In this document: one piece after another, positions 1 to 13,198 of the stretch
Numbering within the stretch: position 1 is the first letter of the stretch
Layout: the number at the start of each line of letters is the position of its first letter
Assembly (NCBI RefSeq): GCF_029227915.1
Contig: NC_079888.1
Coordinates: 8,415,001-8,479,000, forward strand
Origin: Hydractinia symbiolongicarpus
Taxonomy: Eukaryota > Cnidaria > Hydrozoa > Anthoathecata > Hydractiniidae
Direction of reading: 5' to 3'
Length of the DNA: 64,000 nucleotides
Program-made: the position numbers and the translations under genes
Notes under the pieces: generated by a model
What the model was told of the DNA's origin: nothing
Databases searched by the model: none
Seen by the model: only the letters and a program-made list of their open reading frames with translations

Positions 1-314
1 CCTTTGTGAATAAAATTAATTTAGGGAATTCATGCAATTCTATTTCTTGTGTTGCAAAAGATTCCTTCTCCCTACATCTATACAATCACTAATGTTTTAA
101 CTAACAGAGATGTTTATATTCCTGTTCTGTTTAGCTGAGAACATTTTTAGAAAATTTGAATCACATGTTAAAAACTTGGGAATTTAATATTCATAAATGC
201 TGAATTAAAACGAAAAAACATATGAAATCGCAATTTTTTCTTGACAAGATAGTAAGTATCAGCAATTTCAGCAAACCTTTTTAACTTTCCCTGACTGGTA
301 AATAATTTACTTAC

Positions 315-3300
315 AATGGACGTCCTGCTTCAGCTTGGTCTGTCTGAAGTTTTTCATCTCCCTCAAGCTAAAACATTAGGAGAAACCAATACAACTGTGG
401 AACTTCATTTCTCACCGAATCAAATTTTTATTTGTTAACAGAAATTTTGTTTTTGTACCAGTACTTTGACATCAAACCAATTGTACATACCTCCATAACT
501 ACAAAAACTATTCTGTTATGTGGAAGTGAACCAAGTCCAGATGCTTCCATCACAGTAACCTAAAACATAAGGTGAGAATAGCTGCATGAAAATGATTTGT
601 CTGAAATAAAGCAAAATCAAAATTTTAAGTATATGATACTGATTTCCAGTTCATTATGCTTTAGCAACAGCCGCCTATAAAAATATCTGTATATTGAATT
701 TCTTTCAACATGTTTTTTTTGCTTATGACAAGTTATTTATATAAACACAAGGTTTGAATTCACAATTTGAGAATGTAGTGATCTTTACGAATCAATTTAA
801 AAGCAAGATACCGAAATTTAAAATTGCTACAGGCACTTTATGGCTATACAAAAATGGAGCTGATTTTGGCTTTATAATGCTCCCAAGTACCCGTGCCCTG
901 TCGAAATGAGATTTATTCTTCTACATCCAGGTTGAATTAGTGAGAGATGCTAATAAGATACTTCTGAAAAATTAAAACTAGCCAGACTACATTACCTGTA
1001 GATTGAATGTCAAATTTGCAACAGCTTTACTTAACACAGCATCGTCACCATCATTAACATCCATCACAGAAATTACTGTGTTTGGAGGACTAAATAAAAT
1101 TTTGATGATCTTCAATTGTTATAAAAATAAGATAGAGCCTAAAACTTGTACATAAACAAATTTAACCCTTCGTGTCTATCCATAAGCCCAAAAATGGCAA
1201 CTGCAAGTAGGGACAGGAAAATTACCTTGAATTTAAGGAAGGAAATTACTGTACATTTTTCAATGAGCTCAGGGTTAGTTTCTATAAATTTTGCAAACCA
1301 TGCAGACAACCAAACCATTTCTTTTTTATCATTTTCAAACCAAAAATATATATAGATATAAAAGATTGAAAAAAAAATGCATTAGATAATTGATTATAAT
1401 CCAGCACATAATTATAAATTAATTAAGCCTAAAATCTACTACCTCGAACCAACCTTATCACAAAATGAATAAGACTACGGAAAGTTTTTATATATTTATA
1501 ATTGTATTGCCTGTTTAAAGTAGTTATCCACTGCTTTTTATGGTTAGGCTAATTGTAAATATTGATTGATTTTAGGAGTATGGCAATTGAACGTTGGCTA
1601 GCTAGGATACTATAGCCAACAAACCTTTTACTAAACACCATAATGACCCAAGATATTATTACAGAACGCGTTATTATGCACTTATATTATTTATGAGTAA
1701 AAAATAGAAAAGGCAATTGCAACCAAAGTCTGTGAAGGACAGATAACACTTGAATGATGTAGTTTGTATAGCATGTGTAATACATGCTATCCAAATGCTC
1801 TGATGTGTTGTTTCCCTGATATCTAATAATGTAGATTAGAAAATTAAGGTTCTTATTACTGTTCTTATTATTCTTAAAATTGACAAGCTTGTTTTATTGG
1901 AATAAGACTAGATTAGACTACACCGGACATTCCTCATGTGGCAAACTGAAACTAATGAAATTGTTGTTTTAACCAAAGATTAATAAGTCCTTGTTTATTG
2001 ATAATTCTTAAAAAGATCGCTCAACAGCACATATTATGATAAAACAGGTAAGAAATTAATAAGAAATAAGCCCATGCTGTAACATTTCCTGTTGAATTTT
2101 GCTTTGCTGATCACAAATACTTCAATAAACTAAACGACTTAAACTTGGTTTCCAATTCGCGTTAAGCAGGTGTGCTAATTGGAGTTTACTTTATAGCCCC
2201 TAATGAAAATGTCAAGTGCACTTATTTTAACTCCAAATGGTGAACGGAATAAATATTAGAATGTTTGGATATCTTTATGTGAATAAGCGCAAACACACTT
2301 TTGTGTAAAAAAATTGAGCATATTATATGTGCAAAAGCCATTCCTACAAACATTTTTTTTACAACAACCGACAAAAAATATTAAATATTTATATTTATTA
2401 TATTAATTCTTCCAGAAGATGGTTACATTCTCCATATTGCCCTCATTTTATAAAAAATTAAAGGTCCTAAAATCTTGAATGTTTTCTTTTTTGGTCTTTC
2501 TTTTTCCTTTTAATTGCCTCATGAAAATCCATAATAATGTCCTGTCGCTGTTGTTGGACGTCTTTCATCGACAAAACGAATTAATCAGTGTTAGGATTTA
2601 CTCTGAGGTCAGAAATTAGCCTGAAATAATTAACGCGATTTAACAACGGATGAAAACCGACCTTTAAATAACCAAAAGAGTACCCTGAAAAGTTATTGAA
2701 AATTCAGCTATTTTGTAGAAGGAAAAATATACTATCAGGTTTGCTTTTTTTTACATTAATATTCTTTTTAAGGTATTTTGTTTTCAACAATTGTAAAAGA
2801 CACTAAGAAAGTCAGTCCTGTGGTTACAGGCGGGTAAAAAATTTTAAGAACTTTTTTGGTTTGATAATAAAAATTTTTTCCTGAAATTATTTATTTTTAC
2901 CATTCATTACTTCACCTGTCAAAAGATAACACAACTCAAAAAAACATTCAGGCAAAGACCGTCACCATGCAGATTTATTCACTTTTTTTAAAAAACCTTT
3001 TTTGCATTGTTTGTTTTTATATATGTCTACCTATCAGAGTCCCATGTACAGTACATAGCAATTGCGATGGTAAACCTGTATAATAAAATCTATGTTCTCC
3101 GATTTTAAAGCATTAAATATATCAGGCACACTTTTATTTTCACTCCTTTAAAATTGATTAATTCCCCTATAAGATGAAGGGAGAGGGCGGGAAGTAGGGA
3201 TGTGGTGGAACAGCCTCTTTGAACTGTCATTCTTATTTGCAAATGACACTTATCCATTCATTAGAAACTGAGACCATACACTTTAAAGCTTTACTCACCG

Positions 3301-5108
3301 TTTTATTTTAGGCCAACCTGACTTTCCCTCTGATCCACTTTTTGTTACTGGAAAAGCTTCCAAGTGAATTGACATCAGTTGCTTAATCATAGCTTTTTGT
3401 TCTTCAACATAAATTTCTTCCATATTTTTGTGAATAAATTTCGGCATGTTCTGAAAAATGAGTAGAACAAAAAATCAATATCTTTCTTCAATATCCAAGT
3501 ATTTCAGTTTTAATCATGAAATAAAAGTAGAATGTTTAGTCTTGAATTATAAACATCTGCAAATGTAAATACAGCTATAGTACATATAACAAACAAAAGG
3601 GTAACAGTATTAAAGATACAAAGGATTCACATAACGATTTAAAAGAGAGCTGTTTATATTTCAAAATTTAGTTCAAATTTGTTATGCCCTGGTAAATGCA
3701 GATACACTTATTTTTGTGAATAAATTTCAACATGAGTTTTAAAATATGAAAAAATATTAAATAAAATATCTCTCCCCCATCCAAGCATTTTAAATTTGAG
3801 TCACAATGTAAAAGTAGAATATTTAGCCTTGACTTGTTTTAGAAACATCTGAGAATGCAATCAAAACTGTCAAATTAAGGGAAAGAGAGTATACAGGCAT
3901 ACAATACGCTTACAAAATAATATTTAGAAGGTAAGAGGTTTTATTGCAAAAATTAGTTCTGATAATACAGATACACCTACTTGCTTTGATAATGTTGTCA
4001 GAATTTTTTGTCTTGAATGAAGCTCTCTTCTTATACAAGCTGCTTGTTCATCGGCTGTATCCAACTATTTAATACAAATAAAATAATAACAAGACAGTAC
4101 TTCCGTTCCGTTCCTTTCACCAGTTTTCTCACACGGAAAATGTGCAGGAAAAAGGGACGTGTAATTATCTACTTTATTATACATAAACCCGAAGCAGTGT
4201 ATCCTGGGTAGAAAAATTTAAAATACCTGACATGCATTAAACAAAATCTGATGCTCATATTTTCTAACACCGAGTACAGTTTGAAACATTTCGTATAATT
4301 GTTCTTTGGATAAAATTAATTCTGAAGCAGCAGTAGCAGCCAGTCGTGCAGGAGTCTTTTTTTGGTCCTCATCACCTCTATATATAGCATCAAATTTAGC
4401 CATCCAAGAGCTTAAAACTGTTTCTTTACTTAGTCCCTCAATATCTGGCAAACTCCTGACTCTTTTCTCAATGTTTGCTTTAAATATTTCACGAAAATCA
4501 TTGCTGGAGTAACCCCCTGAGTTAACCATTTTATGAACTCTGTCACAACATAAAAAGCTGTCATAGTATGATTGCACAGCATTACGAAATGCTTCATCAG
4601 CAATAATGTTTGTTTTGCCTTCTAAAAATGACATAAACCGGTCCTTTATTGACATCAGATTTTGTTTTGTAACTTTTGATTGTCTCCGTGCCATGTCTGT
4701 TGGTTGCTTCGCATTAAACGGGTATGCAATGCACCGTGAAACAAACACATATAACTGCAACCTCCGTTTGTGTTCTGTGTCTTCAGGGTATTCCCCATTC
4801 TGGTTGCTCTCTTGCAAGTTTTGTAAAGAAGAAAAACTATTACCAATTTCGTTATTCTTAGGGTTTCTTGCTCTTCCACCCATAACCATACGTGGTAATT
4901 TTGGTGATCCTGAGGATCCAATACTGACATTGTCAAGTGATGGGTTTTTTTGACCTTTAGAATTGCTGGAAATGCTTGAGTTGTACTCTGGTTTAAAGTT
5001 TGATGTAGCTACATTTTGCGTAGAGGAAGAAATTGATGCAGACCCAAGGTCTGGTGTATCCAAATTTGGAACATCTTCTTCATCTGATGAAGAATCTGAT
5101 TCAATCAT
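315..5108 (-). CDS. CADPS: CADPS/CAPS calcium-dependent secretion activator, N-terminal exons (continues beyond window start)
   Basis: CAPS primes dense-core and synaptic vesicles for calcium-triggered exocytosis at the plasma membrane. Six coding exons can be read on the minus strand: 4227-5108, 3981-4064, 3299-3450, 996-1089, 491-559 and 315-367, all with GT-AG borders and compatible phase, giving 444 codons plus two bases. The first exon codes a serine- and acid-rich leader, then the family block around [18 protein letters not shown] and the segments [38 protein letters not shown] and [16 protein letters not shown]. The second codes [19 protein letters not shown], the third [17 protein letters not shown]. 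The last three enter the C2-like region ([19 protein letters not shown], then [14 protein letters not shown]). PH and MUN regions must lie past position 1. The start ATG at 5108 follows a likely splice acceptor near 5134, so an untranslated upstream exon or trans-spliced leader is expected. Exon order and matches to vertebrate CAPS make the identification firm; exact borders are by eye. Confidence 0.93.
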
Positions 5109-7914
5109 ATTTTAATTCTAGTAGCTTTCACCCTAAAATGAAAGGAAGCACTTGATATGCTTATTCTTAGTTATTTATTTCAAATATTTAAAATTGTTTT
5201 ATATATAACATACTAGTCAATAAGCCCATGGAAAAATCCATTTAGGCAGAAAAACAATAGAAAAATATAGGTTGTTTTAGAAGTTTATACAAAAAACTTT
5301 TAGCAAAATTTATTTATCCATTGCCTTTGGCCATGAAACGCTGATTAAAAAAAATGTATGGGATCATGTATTTGTGACAAACAATTACAGAGATTTAAAG
5401 GGGCTTAAAGGTTTTTTTGGTGACGCCATTAACCCATTTAGGCAAGTTTCCTGAACCCTCGTTTGGAAAACTTACCTAATTTAGTCCTATGTTGTGCACA
5501 TATAATTTCAATAAATTCAAAATTTGTAACATTTATATAAAATAGAAAAGGACATTCATAGTGGGTATCCAGTCTTCTACTAGGAGTTTATATACATGTT
5601 AATTACATAAAATACGAGATCTCTTATACTTTTCGGAAACTGCCTTAGCCTGTTAGCTATTCAGACGAAAACCTCACTTGCTCCTTATCCCAGACAAAAA
5701 CGGAAATGAAAAACGAAAAGTTGTTATATAGGTAACTTTAACTTTAACTTATGGCTACAGCAAACCCCAGTCTAAAAAGTTATTATGAAGATTTTACAAT
5801 AAACAACTTTTGTCTCGCTTTTTCAAATTTCAAGTTACTTTATCATAAAGCCTTAATCCTTTATCCTTAATAGCCTCATAAATCTTAATAGCATCATCAA
5901 AAGAAAAGTTACTTTTACAATAAACAACTGTTGTTTCACTTTTCAAATTTCTATCCTTAACAAAAAAGAGAAAAGAAAGTTACTTAATAAGCTGTAGCTA
6001 CAATCTTCATCAATATGTTGAGATAAGACGATAATTTCGAAAGTTTTTCACCACAAGTAAATGCTTAGGCTATTTCTATATTAGATTTACCAATTTTGAA
6101 GTTGTCAAAGTTCATTTTTCAGCAGACTTAGACTTAGGATCTAAGGCTTTTTGATAAAGTACAAACTCCTAAAATGTGCTATTTGTTGCTGACATCACAT
6201 TGCCATTTTTCACAAAATTTGGGTCCTTTGTGGGCATGACGTGGGTTATTTCAGTTTGCAAAAATGCTAGAGAATGTGAATAATACCTTTCTAATGCTGT
6301 AACCTGTTTCAGAAACTAAGGGTTGATATGCATTATCTAAAACATTTAAATACCAATATTTCTTTAACTGTTTGTGCCACAGGCACATGATCCTATACAT
6401 TTCCTTGATCAGTGTTTCCAGTTCTACAGAGCCAACGATAAAAATATTTCTAAAAAAAAATTGTGATCATTGGCTCATTGCTAACATCATCAAAATATAA
6501 ATGACAGATCTTTGCCATTGTTCTTTAAGTGGATTTCTCCACAGGTTTATTGCATTGTTATTTATAGTTTTTATTTATTATGAATATATATTGTAGTTTT
6601 CTCTAGTAAGGAAGACAACCATTAAAAATTAAAAGATTTTTAAAAACTATTTTACTTTCTTGTTCTTATTTAAAATTTAGGGGGTAATTAAAACATAACT
6701 CGCATTTCACAAACAAAGGTAAATATTATGCTAAAATATTGAGAACAAGGTGTTATATAAAATAAGAATGTAATAAATATGTTACTAATAACCTTGACCA
6801 CAATCACATACTGTATTTTACTCTATTATTCCTGCCTCTCTAACATTCCTGCCTCTCTCTAGTAAATCTGCCTTGGCATGGGGTAAAAAAAATTAAAAAA
6901 TAAATACTGGCATGCATGATTTGATGTATAGTTCTATTATTTTTGTACTGTAGCTATCTACATTTTACGTGACGACAAAATATTGTTGGTATTTTGAAAA
7001 TAAATATTTGTCTCACCCTTCCAACGCACACATTTAAGATATACACAGGCAGAATATCATTAAATTATTACATTCTGATCTTGATTTTAGTAGCACTAAA
7101 TGCAGAAATGTAATTTTATACAAGTAAAATTTTTTTGTTCTGATGCATGATGTTTCTGGTGGCCTATTAAAATGAACATCCCCTTTATTACTCAGACTTG
7201 TTTTTAACCAGCTATTGTCTTCATGTTGGTATAATACTTTCAGAAAATTCTTTTATTTTTCTGTTAATATGTTAAACAAAAAATGTTTTTTCAAAATTTT
7301 AAATTCCTGTTTTGAAATTTTCTTGTAACATAATTTTGCCTTTAATATAACTCATTGGACACCTCTTAATTAGTCCAGTTTTTAGGACCAATCAAATTCC
7401 TTGTGACCAACCGGGGCCAGGGTCTTGTTCAGACCGTCCATATATAAAAGCCTAACAAGACCTGGGGACAAAGTTGGCTAGGAGGTAGATTTGAATATTA
7501 GGGATTCACTTTGACATTTCGTTGTGTCAAGCTTTTGTTTTAGACAAACTGGATTTAATATTATTAAAGGAAGCTTAGTTAACTAAGCTTTTTACATAGT
7601 GCACTTTCATCAACAACAAGAAGAAAAACATTTAATAGTCATATTAGATAAGGGTGTTTGACAAGCGTATTATGCCTTATTTTTCTATATTATTTTCTTA
7701 TACAGCTGACTAATAGCAATAGTGTTGTAGTATTACATTTTAGCTAGCATATTTTAATCATCATATATACATAAAAATCATACAAAGGAGGGTGTTATGA
7801 CAATAATGTTACTATGTAATTAAGATTTAGGCAGTTTTAAAAAAATAAATTTTGCACAAGCAATTTTGACCAATTTTGATCAATTAGAACCTGAAAACTA
7901 CATGTCCAACTTAG

Positions 7915-8056
7915 TTTCAGGCGTGTGGAGGGGTGTGTGATTATAATCGCACGCACTTGATTGGAAGAGGGTCATTAATATACCCCGTCCAACCAATGCC
8001 AGCATGGTAAAATAGACGTTAAGCCGAGTATGATGAATGATGATGATGATGATGTG
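7915..8056 (+). repeat. Probable SINE/LINE 3' tail ending in GATGAT repeats
   Basis: A run that includes ACCAATGCCAGCATGG and AGACGTTAAGCCGA ends in a (GATGAT)n simple tail. Such tails, a short conserved block followed by ATGATG repeats, are common at the 3' ends of invertebrate SINEs and their partner LINEs. No tRNA-like head was identified upstream, so the class is uncertain. Confidence 0.35.
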
Positions 8057-9534
8057 CCAGAATAACAAGTCTTAAAGACTGATCAGGCTCTTTCTCAAAA
8101 GCCAAATCTGCACTATGGCAAATAGCTCAGTCAGCAAAAAAAATCTATGGAAATTTATTAGTTTTTCTCCATATTAGGTGCAAATAATCCTGTGGGAACA
8201 ACTGGTTTATTGTCAAATAAAATTGGCACATCATTTCAGGAGTTTTTCCAACACGGCTAGATAAGGAAGTGTATATTTGTAAGCACTTTATTATGGTGCA
8301 TACGTCTATGTTCATCCGCTATTTGTACGTAAAGTGCCTATTAATAGTGCGTAGCGCTATTCATACGCAATGTATGACATATTTACGCAGGAAAAAAAAG
8401 AAAACAGAACACACACACCCTAACCTTAAACCTAACCCTAACGCATCTTCCGACAAATAGCAGATGAACATATACGTACGCAAAAGTGCATACGAAAATA
8501 CACTACGGCTAGAGAAATGGTGTTTCTTGTTGTTCAATAGTTTTTCTCTAGCTAATTCAGCGAATTTGGCCTGGTCAAGATTCATGTTATTATATTATTT
8601 ATTACCCTGTTATTGCTGGATCTATGGAGTAAATTAAATGGTAAACCCCTGGAAAATTAGCTATTGTTTGACTGACTTTTATGGGGAATACATTCAATAA
8701 CGTATCCACTTGGTTTCCTTTTACATTATTATCTCCATTTCTGCGCACGCATTGGGCATCACGTAATCACTTAGATGTGTGGCAAGTAAATATTGGGACT
8801 GTGATTTCATGTATTTTTTGTAGCTAGCTATAGTTATCGATGGATTCCAGCGTGACGTTATTTACTTACTTTTCAGTGATAAGCTCTTTGGCTCTGTGCA
8901 TTTGCGTGGCAGAAAAAAAGATGCTAGGATTTGATGAAGAGAGACCTTTTACTGTGAATTTCTTCTTAGGGAAATATCATTGAGGTTATAAACTATTATT
9001 AAGTGTAGATTGATATCTTCTTTTTTAATTTGAATTCATTAAAATGCCTTTATGTGAAGAAATGAACTGATAATTACTTTGCTTCACAGCAGCCTTATCC
9101 AGTTTCCTGCCTCGCAAATGCCAAAGCCAAAAGAGTTTACTGCTTAAAATGTTAACAACGAAATTCATCTATATAGCAAGTGCCAAGTAAGTAGTCAGGC
9201 TGCCTAAAAAACCTAGCTAGCTAGCTAAAGTGATAGCTAATCAAGGGGAATTCAAAAACCCTTCGAGTTACTGGGACCTCAGGTTATATAAAAAAAACTC
9301 CAAACAAAGGTAATAAAGTATTACATGATATTAAAAAAAAAATAAAATCAAGAAAGATCAATGATCACTGCGGATGTGTGATTGTTGTTGATCAAAACCA
9401 AAGCCTTCGAAACCTCGTCTTGTTTACTTTCTGTCATAAACAAGGTCTCTGTTAGCCCTGCCGTCTGTGTTCATTTAGCGCCCCCTTTTTTCTACATTAA
9501 ACCACCCCTGTGGCCCATGATAAAAGGTGGGTGC

Positions 9535-9614
9535 CAACCTTGTCCCAGGACCTCTTTTTGCTTTTTTTAGTCCCCAGTATAAAAAAGCGAAGAGTGGTCC
9601 TGGGGACAGGGTTA
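9535..9614. repeat. CCCC-box palindromic repeat copy
   Basis: Left end CAACCTTGTCCCAGGACC and right end CCTGGGGACAGGGTTA are imperfect inverted copies around a T-rich core, the pattern shared by many short elements in this window. Confidence 0.6.
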
Positions 9615-10177
9615 AAAGGGTACACAAATTTTGTTATTGTGTTTGTTATCTTGAAAGAGGTTTCATGAGGTACAGAAAAGTGACGAAATCAAAATTGTAC
9701 CCGGTAATCTCGGACGGCGACGTCCGATGTTAGAAAAGATAAAAGATGCCCTGAGACGAGTTTGTTTTTAAACATAAGTTTTTTACACTAAAAAACAATT
9801 CCTTGTAGCGACGCGTTTTTACCATGTATGGCAGTCGGAAAATGCCGTACAGTTTTCTCTGTATTTTCTTTACAAAAAAGCGTCCAAAATGGAGTGTTCG
9901 CAAAATTGAATTGGGCTGGTGAGAGGGAATCTGTTTAGAGTATCCTTTGATCAGAAAGTTTTGCGTTGGATTTCAAAGGATATTGGTTTGCTTAATTAAG
10001 TCCACATGGATTTTTGCCTTTTTGATATGGGAAAAGATATCAAAAGGGCAAAAATACTTGGGAACGAGAGTAAATAAAGACAATTGCGAATTTGCTTTAA
10101 AAATGGTTGATTTCGAAAAAATGAAAACTTGTCCTTCTAGTACTTTTCCTCAATGCCTAACACAGTCGTAGAAAATC

Positions 10178-10289
10178 CCTGGGGACGAGTTTAAAAGGGA
10201 TGTATTAGTTAAAGAAGTGTGGAACAAAAAACGCTGAAGTGTGTGTTTTGGAAAGAAATGTAATTAACCCACACACTCGTCCCCAGGGG
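10178..10289. repeat. CCCC-box palindromic repeat ends in outward orientation
   Basis: CCCTGGGGACGAGT at 10178 and ACTCGTCCCCAGGGG ending at 10289 are the same terminal motif as elsewhere but face outward. They could be the facing ends of two neighbouring copies or one rearranged copy. Confidence 0.45.
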
Positions 10290-11603
10290 TAGTTATGTTT
10301 TACGCTAATGTGAAAACCTAGCAATCCATATGGACTAATAATAGTAGTATATATTCGCCAATAACAGTATATACAAAAAATATAGTCATATAAGTGTTAA
10401 CAATATGGCAGGAGCAAGCAGAAGACATATTTTGTCTTATCATCGAGCCCCCTAAAGCGAACAAAATTTATTTACATCTATGGTCTATGTTAACAAAGCC
10501 ATTTTGAATTAGCAGAAATCTTTGATGTCTTGATTTAGAAGAAATTGATTTAAAGGAGTCAACAGTTTTAGTCTTTGTAAATAAGGTATCGTTACGGATA
10601 ATGTAACCGGCATGTCATATGGTTCCACATATGAGGACCACGAAAATGTGTCCGGAAAACTTTGAACATGAGAATTTAAAGGGGCTCTCCAGTGGTGTAA
10701 CTTTTGGCATTGAGAATAATTCTTACAGCATGTTTCTGTTGAGAATATATTTGTTTACATTCATTTCTACTCGTTGATGCCCATGCTATATTCCCATATG
10801 TGATGTAACTATGTATGAATAAAAAATACAATGATTTTAGACAATAAACATTCAAGTACGGTTTAGTTTATACAATAATCCAATATTTTTTTAAACTTTA
10901 TTCTCAACTTCATGAATGTTATTTTTCCAGATAAGATTTTCGTCAAGTCTTATACCAAGGAATTTTATGGAGCTTTCACGTTGAATTTGGATATTATTAA
11001 AGATAAGTTTAGGAAGTTCGATCATACAAGGTTTATGGACTATATTTCAGTAAAATACATTGTGGCATTAATAATTATCAACTTAAGTACAAACTATATA
11101 CATCTCTACATACATCTCTACAGTAAAATACATATAAAAGCTAAAGAAAAGTTAATGACAATGTTGTGGACATTGAAAATGTTTCACGCTCTTGTGTTTT
11201 TAAATATTTCTTTAGGCATTTTTCGTCAGGCGAATATTGTACTGTTCTTGACCAAATTTATAATAATAGGGTATCGTATTTTCCCGAGTTAATTTAAATT
11301 TAAAAACTTTGAGACACGGCGTTAATTGTAGGATGGCTTCTATGAGAAGAAATACGGCAATCCGGCTTTTCTGTCATCTTTTTTCTGACTTCCATATCCC
11401 TCATAAATATGGAACAAAACAAGATATAGTGATTCTAAAACTTTCTATCACGGTGCCAAGTCGTGGTTCATAACCACAAATTTTCAAAATGATAATAACA
11501 TTTAAAAGTTTAAAATTGGAAATTTTTTTACTATAAATGGATGCAGCACTTTTTTGGTTAGCTAACCAAAGCGCACGTGGCACAAAAGCGTATTAGGCAT
11601 GCG

Positions 11604-11697
11604 CAACCTCGTCCCCAGGACTCTTCTACTTCTATGACAATTAAACGAAACAGTCGTCAAACTATGATAGGCGTAAAAGAGTTATGGGGACGAGTTT
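11604..11697. repeat. CCCC-box palindromic repeat copy
   Basis: Starts CAACCTCGTCCCCAGGACTC and ends TGGGGACGAGTTTG, with about 60 bp between the arms. The size fits the roughly 75-120 bp shared by this family. Confidence 0.6.
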
Positions 11698-12466
11698 GAG
11701 TCATATGGCACGAGTTTCTCTTTTTTCACGAGCTCTCTTTGTTTTTGCTAATATAGAAATTATCATAAGTGGAAACCGATTTACCGGCGAGACAAATATA
11801 TAGTCAATGCGCACTTATAGTCAAAAATAACTTGTCTAACCGCTTCCTGCATCATCAGAAAACCGCAGGCGCTTATGTTGCACAATAGACACGTGAGCTT
11901 TAAAAACAATTGGAGAAGTTTTTTATCGCCTTTTTTACCAAACAAAAAAAAACGGTTGCCAGGAACTAGAAGTTGTTGAAACATCGCACGGTTTTTTTTT
12001 TGTTTTTTTTTGTGCTTTAACAAAACTGTTTTGATCGAAATTTTAAATTTCAAATTTGATTGCAAAAGGCGACAATTAGATAACAGATTACGCGCTAATT
12101 GGTTGATACGTTATGTAGTTCAAGCCTGCCCCCTGTCTGTTGCTGGAAGTGGGGATGGGGGGAGGGTTGGATGCGTTTTTGCGTTTGGTTCTTTTGTACT
12201 TTATTGCACTTTTTATGAAACAAAAATAACAAAAATCTAGTTTAAAAATAAAAATATAGTTTTTACAGTTTTTAGACCTAGCTGCTTGATTATATGAAAC
12301 CGCGCTAAAAATGAAGTTTGGCCATATCAAAGAATTTAAGCAATGAATCTTGGTGGGAAACGTGTCTTTCTATGTCGTAACCTATCCTGCCTCTATGATA
12401 AATCTTGTTGCCATAGAATAACAGAGATGAAAAAGTATTTACCTCGACTCTAGGGTCTGTAGCGTT

Positions 12467-12507
12467 TTTTGATATGAGGATGTACGCGTTTCATCCTCAT
12501 ATCAAAA
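12467..12507. repeat. Perfect 16-bp hairpin
   Basis: TTTTGATATGAGGATG at 12467-12482 is followed after 9 bases by its exact reverse complement at 12492-12507. CTGTAG outside the left arm also recurs in inverted form (CTACAG) outside the right arm, so this may be the core of a small palindromic element. No coding sequence is involved. Confidence 0.6.
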
Positions 12508-13095
12508 TCCTACAGGCCGTGAACTCGATAAATTTTTGCGAGAATTGGAGAAAGTTTTGCAGTCATAATAAATTAAAAGTTAACGTGGATAAATAAGGAT
12601 GCTAAATATCAGAATAACTCAATTCTGTGCATCTTCTTGTTTATAATCATTTTTTCACATCTTATTTATTAATACATGAAACTCAAATACGCTAGCAAAA
12701 ACCTTACGAGACATCAAGACAAACCGGTTCTTAATTTTTTAAGCTTAGTTATTGTGCCCGTGTGTCTGTTAAATCGTTGCAGACTTTCATGAATTTTCAA
12801 TCAGCACCCAATGCCACAACGATTCGCTCCTCCTTTAATAAAATATGGTATCCGCAAGATATCATTTACACCCTGTCCACATTAGACGCACGGCTTATGG
12901 ACTTGTGAAAGTTCACCAGTTAATGTTTACAGATGGACTTACGACTTAGGATTATAAATTATTTGGTTAAATCCTCGAGATCTTAAGCAATACTTATATT
13001 TGCTGACGTCAGCTTGGTTCCGGCCTTCAAGGAACGACGCTTTCATTGTTCTATGGTGCAGACAATCGAAACACGACTAGCGTATTTTCAATATA

Positions 13096-13198
13096 CAGTA
13101 TTCTCTTCAATTAACGGACACTCTAAAAAGCGGACACCTCTAATTAGTGCACACTTTGTTCATGCACCAACGGTGTCCGCTAATTAGAAAGAATACTG
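13096..13198. mobile_element. Short Tigger/pogo-like MITE
   Basis: A 103-bp element begins CAGTATTCTCTTCAATTA and ends TAATTAGAAAGAATACTG, with the inner inverted motif CGGACAC / GTGTCCG. TA dinucleotides flank both ends, as expected for a Tc/mariner-type target duplication, and CAGTA-type ends are typical of Tigger/pogo. It has no coding capacity. Related GCGGACAC fragments lie near 30880. Confidence 0.6.

Larger units (their letters stand above)
5135..13095. other. Long non-coding stretch upstream of the CADPS gene
   Basis: No convincing coding exon was found in about 8 kb. The open frames here (longest 126 codons at 10912-11292) are AT-rich, lack recognisable domains and look like chance frames. 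The stretch holds a possible SINE or LINE tail (7915-8056), several copies of the CCCC-box palindromic repeat (7460-7477, 9535-9614, 10178-10289, 11604-11697), a perfect hairpin (12467-12507) and mostly AT-rich filler. An untranslated CADPS exon and its promoter may lie here but could not be located. Confidence 0.5.

Noticed and set aside
8410-8440. Telomere-like CCTAACCCTAA motif
   Set aside because: Only about two imperfect units; no array.
10912-11292. 126-codon open frame
   Set aside because: AT-rich and hydrophobic, no domain, no splice context; most likely a chance frame.
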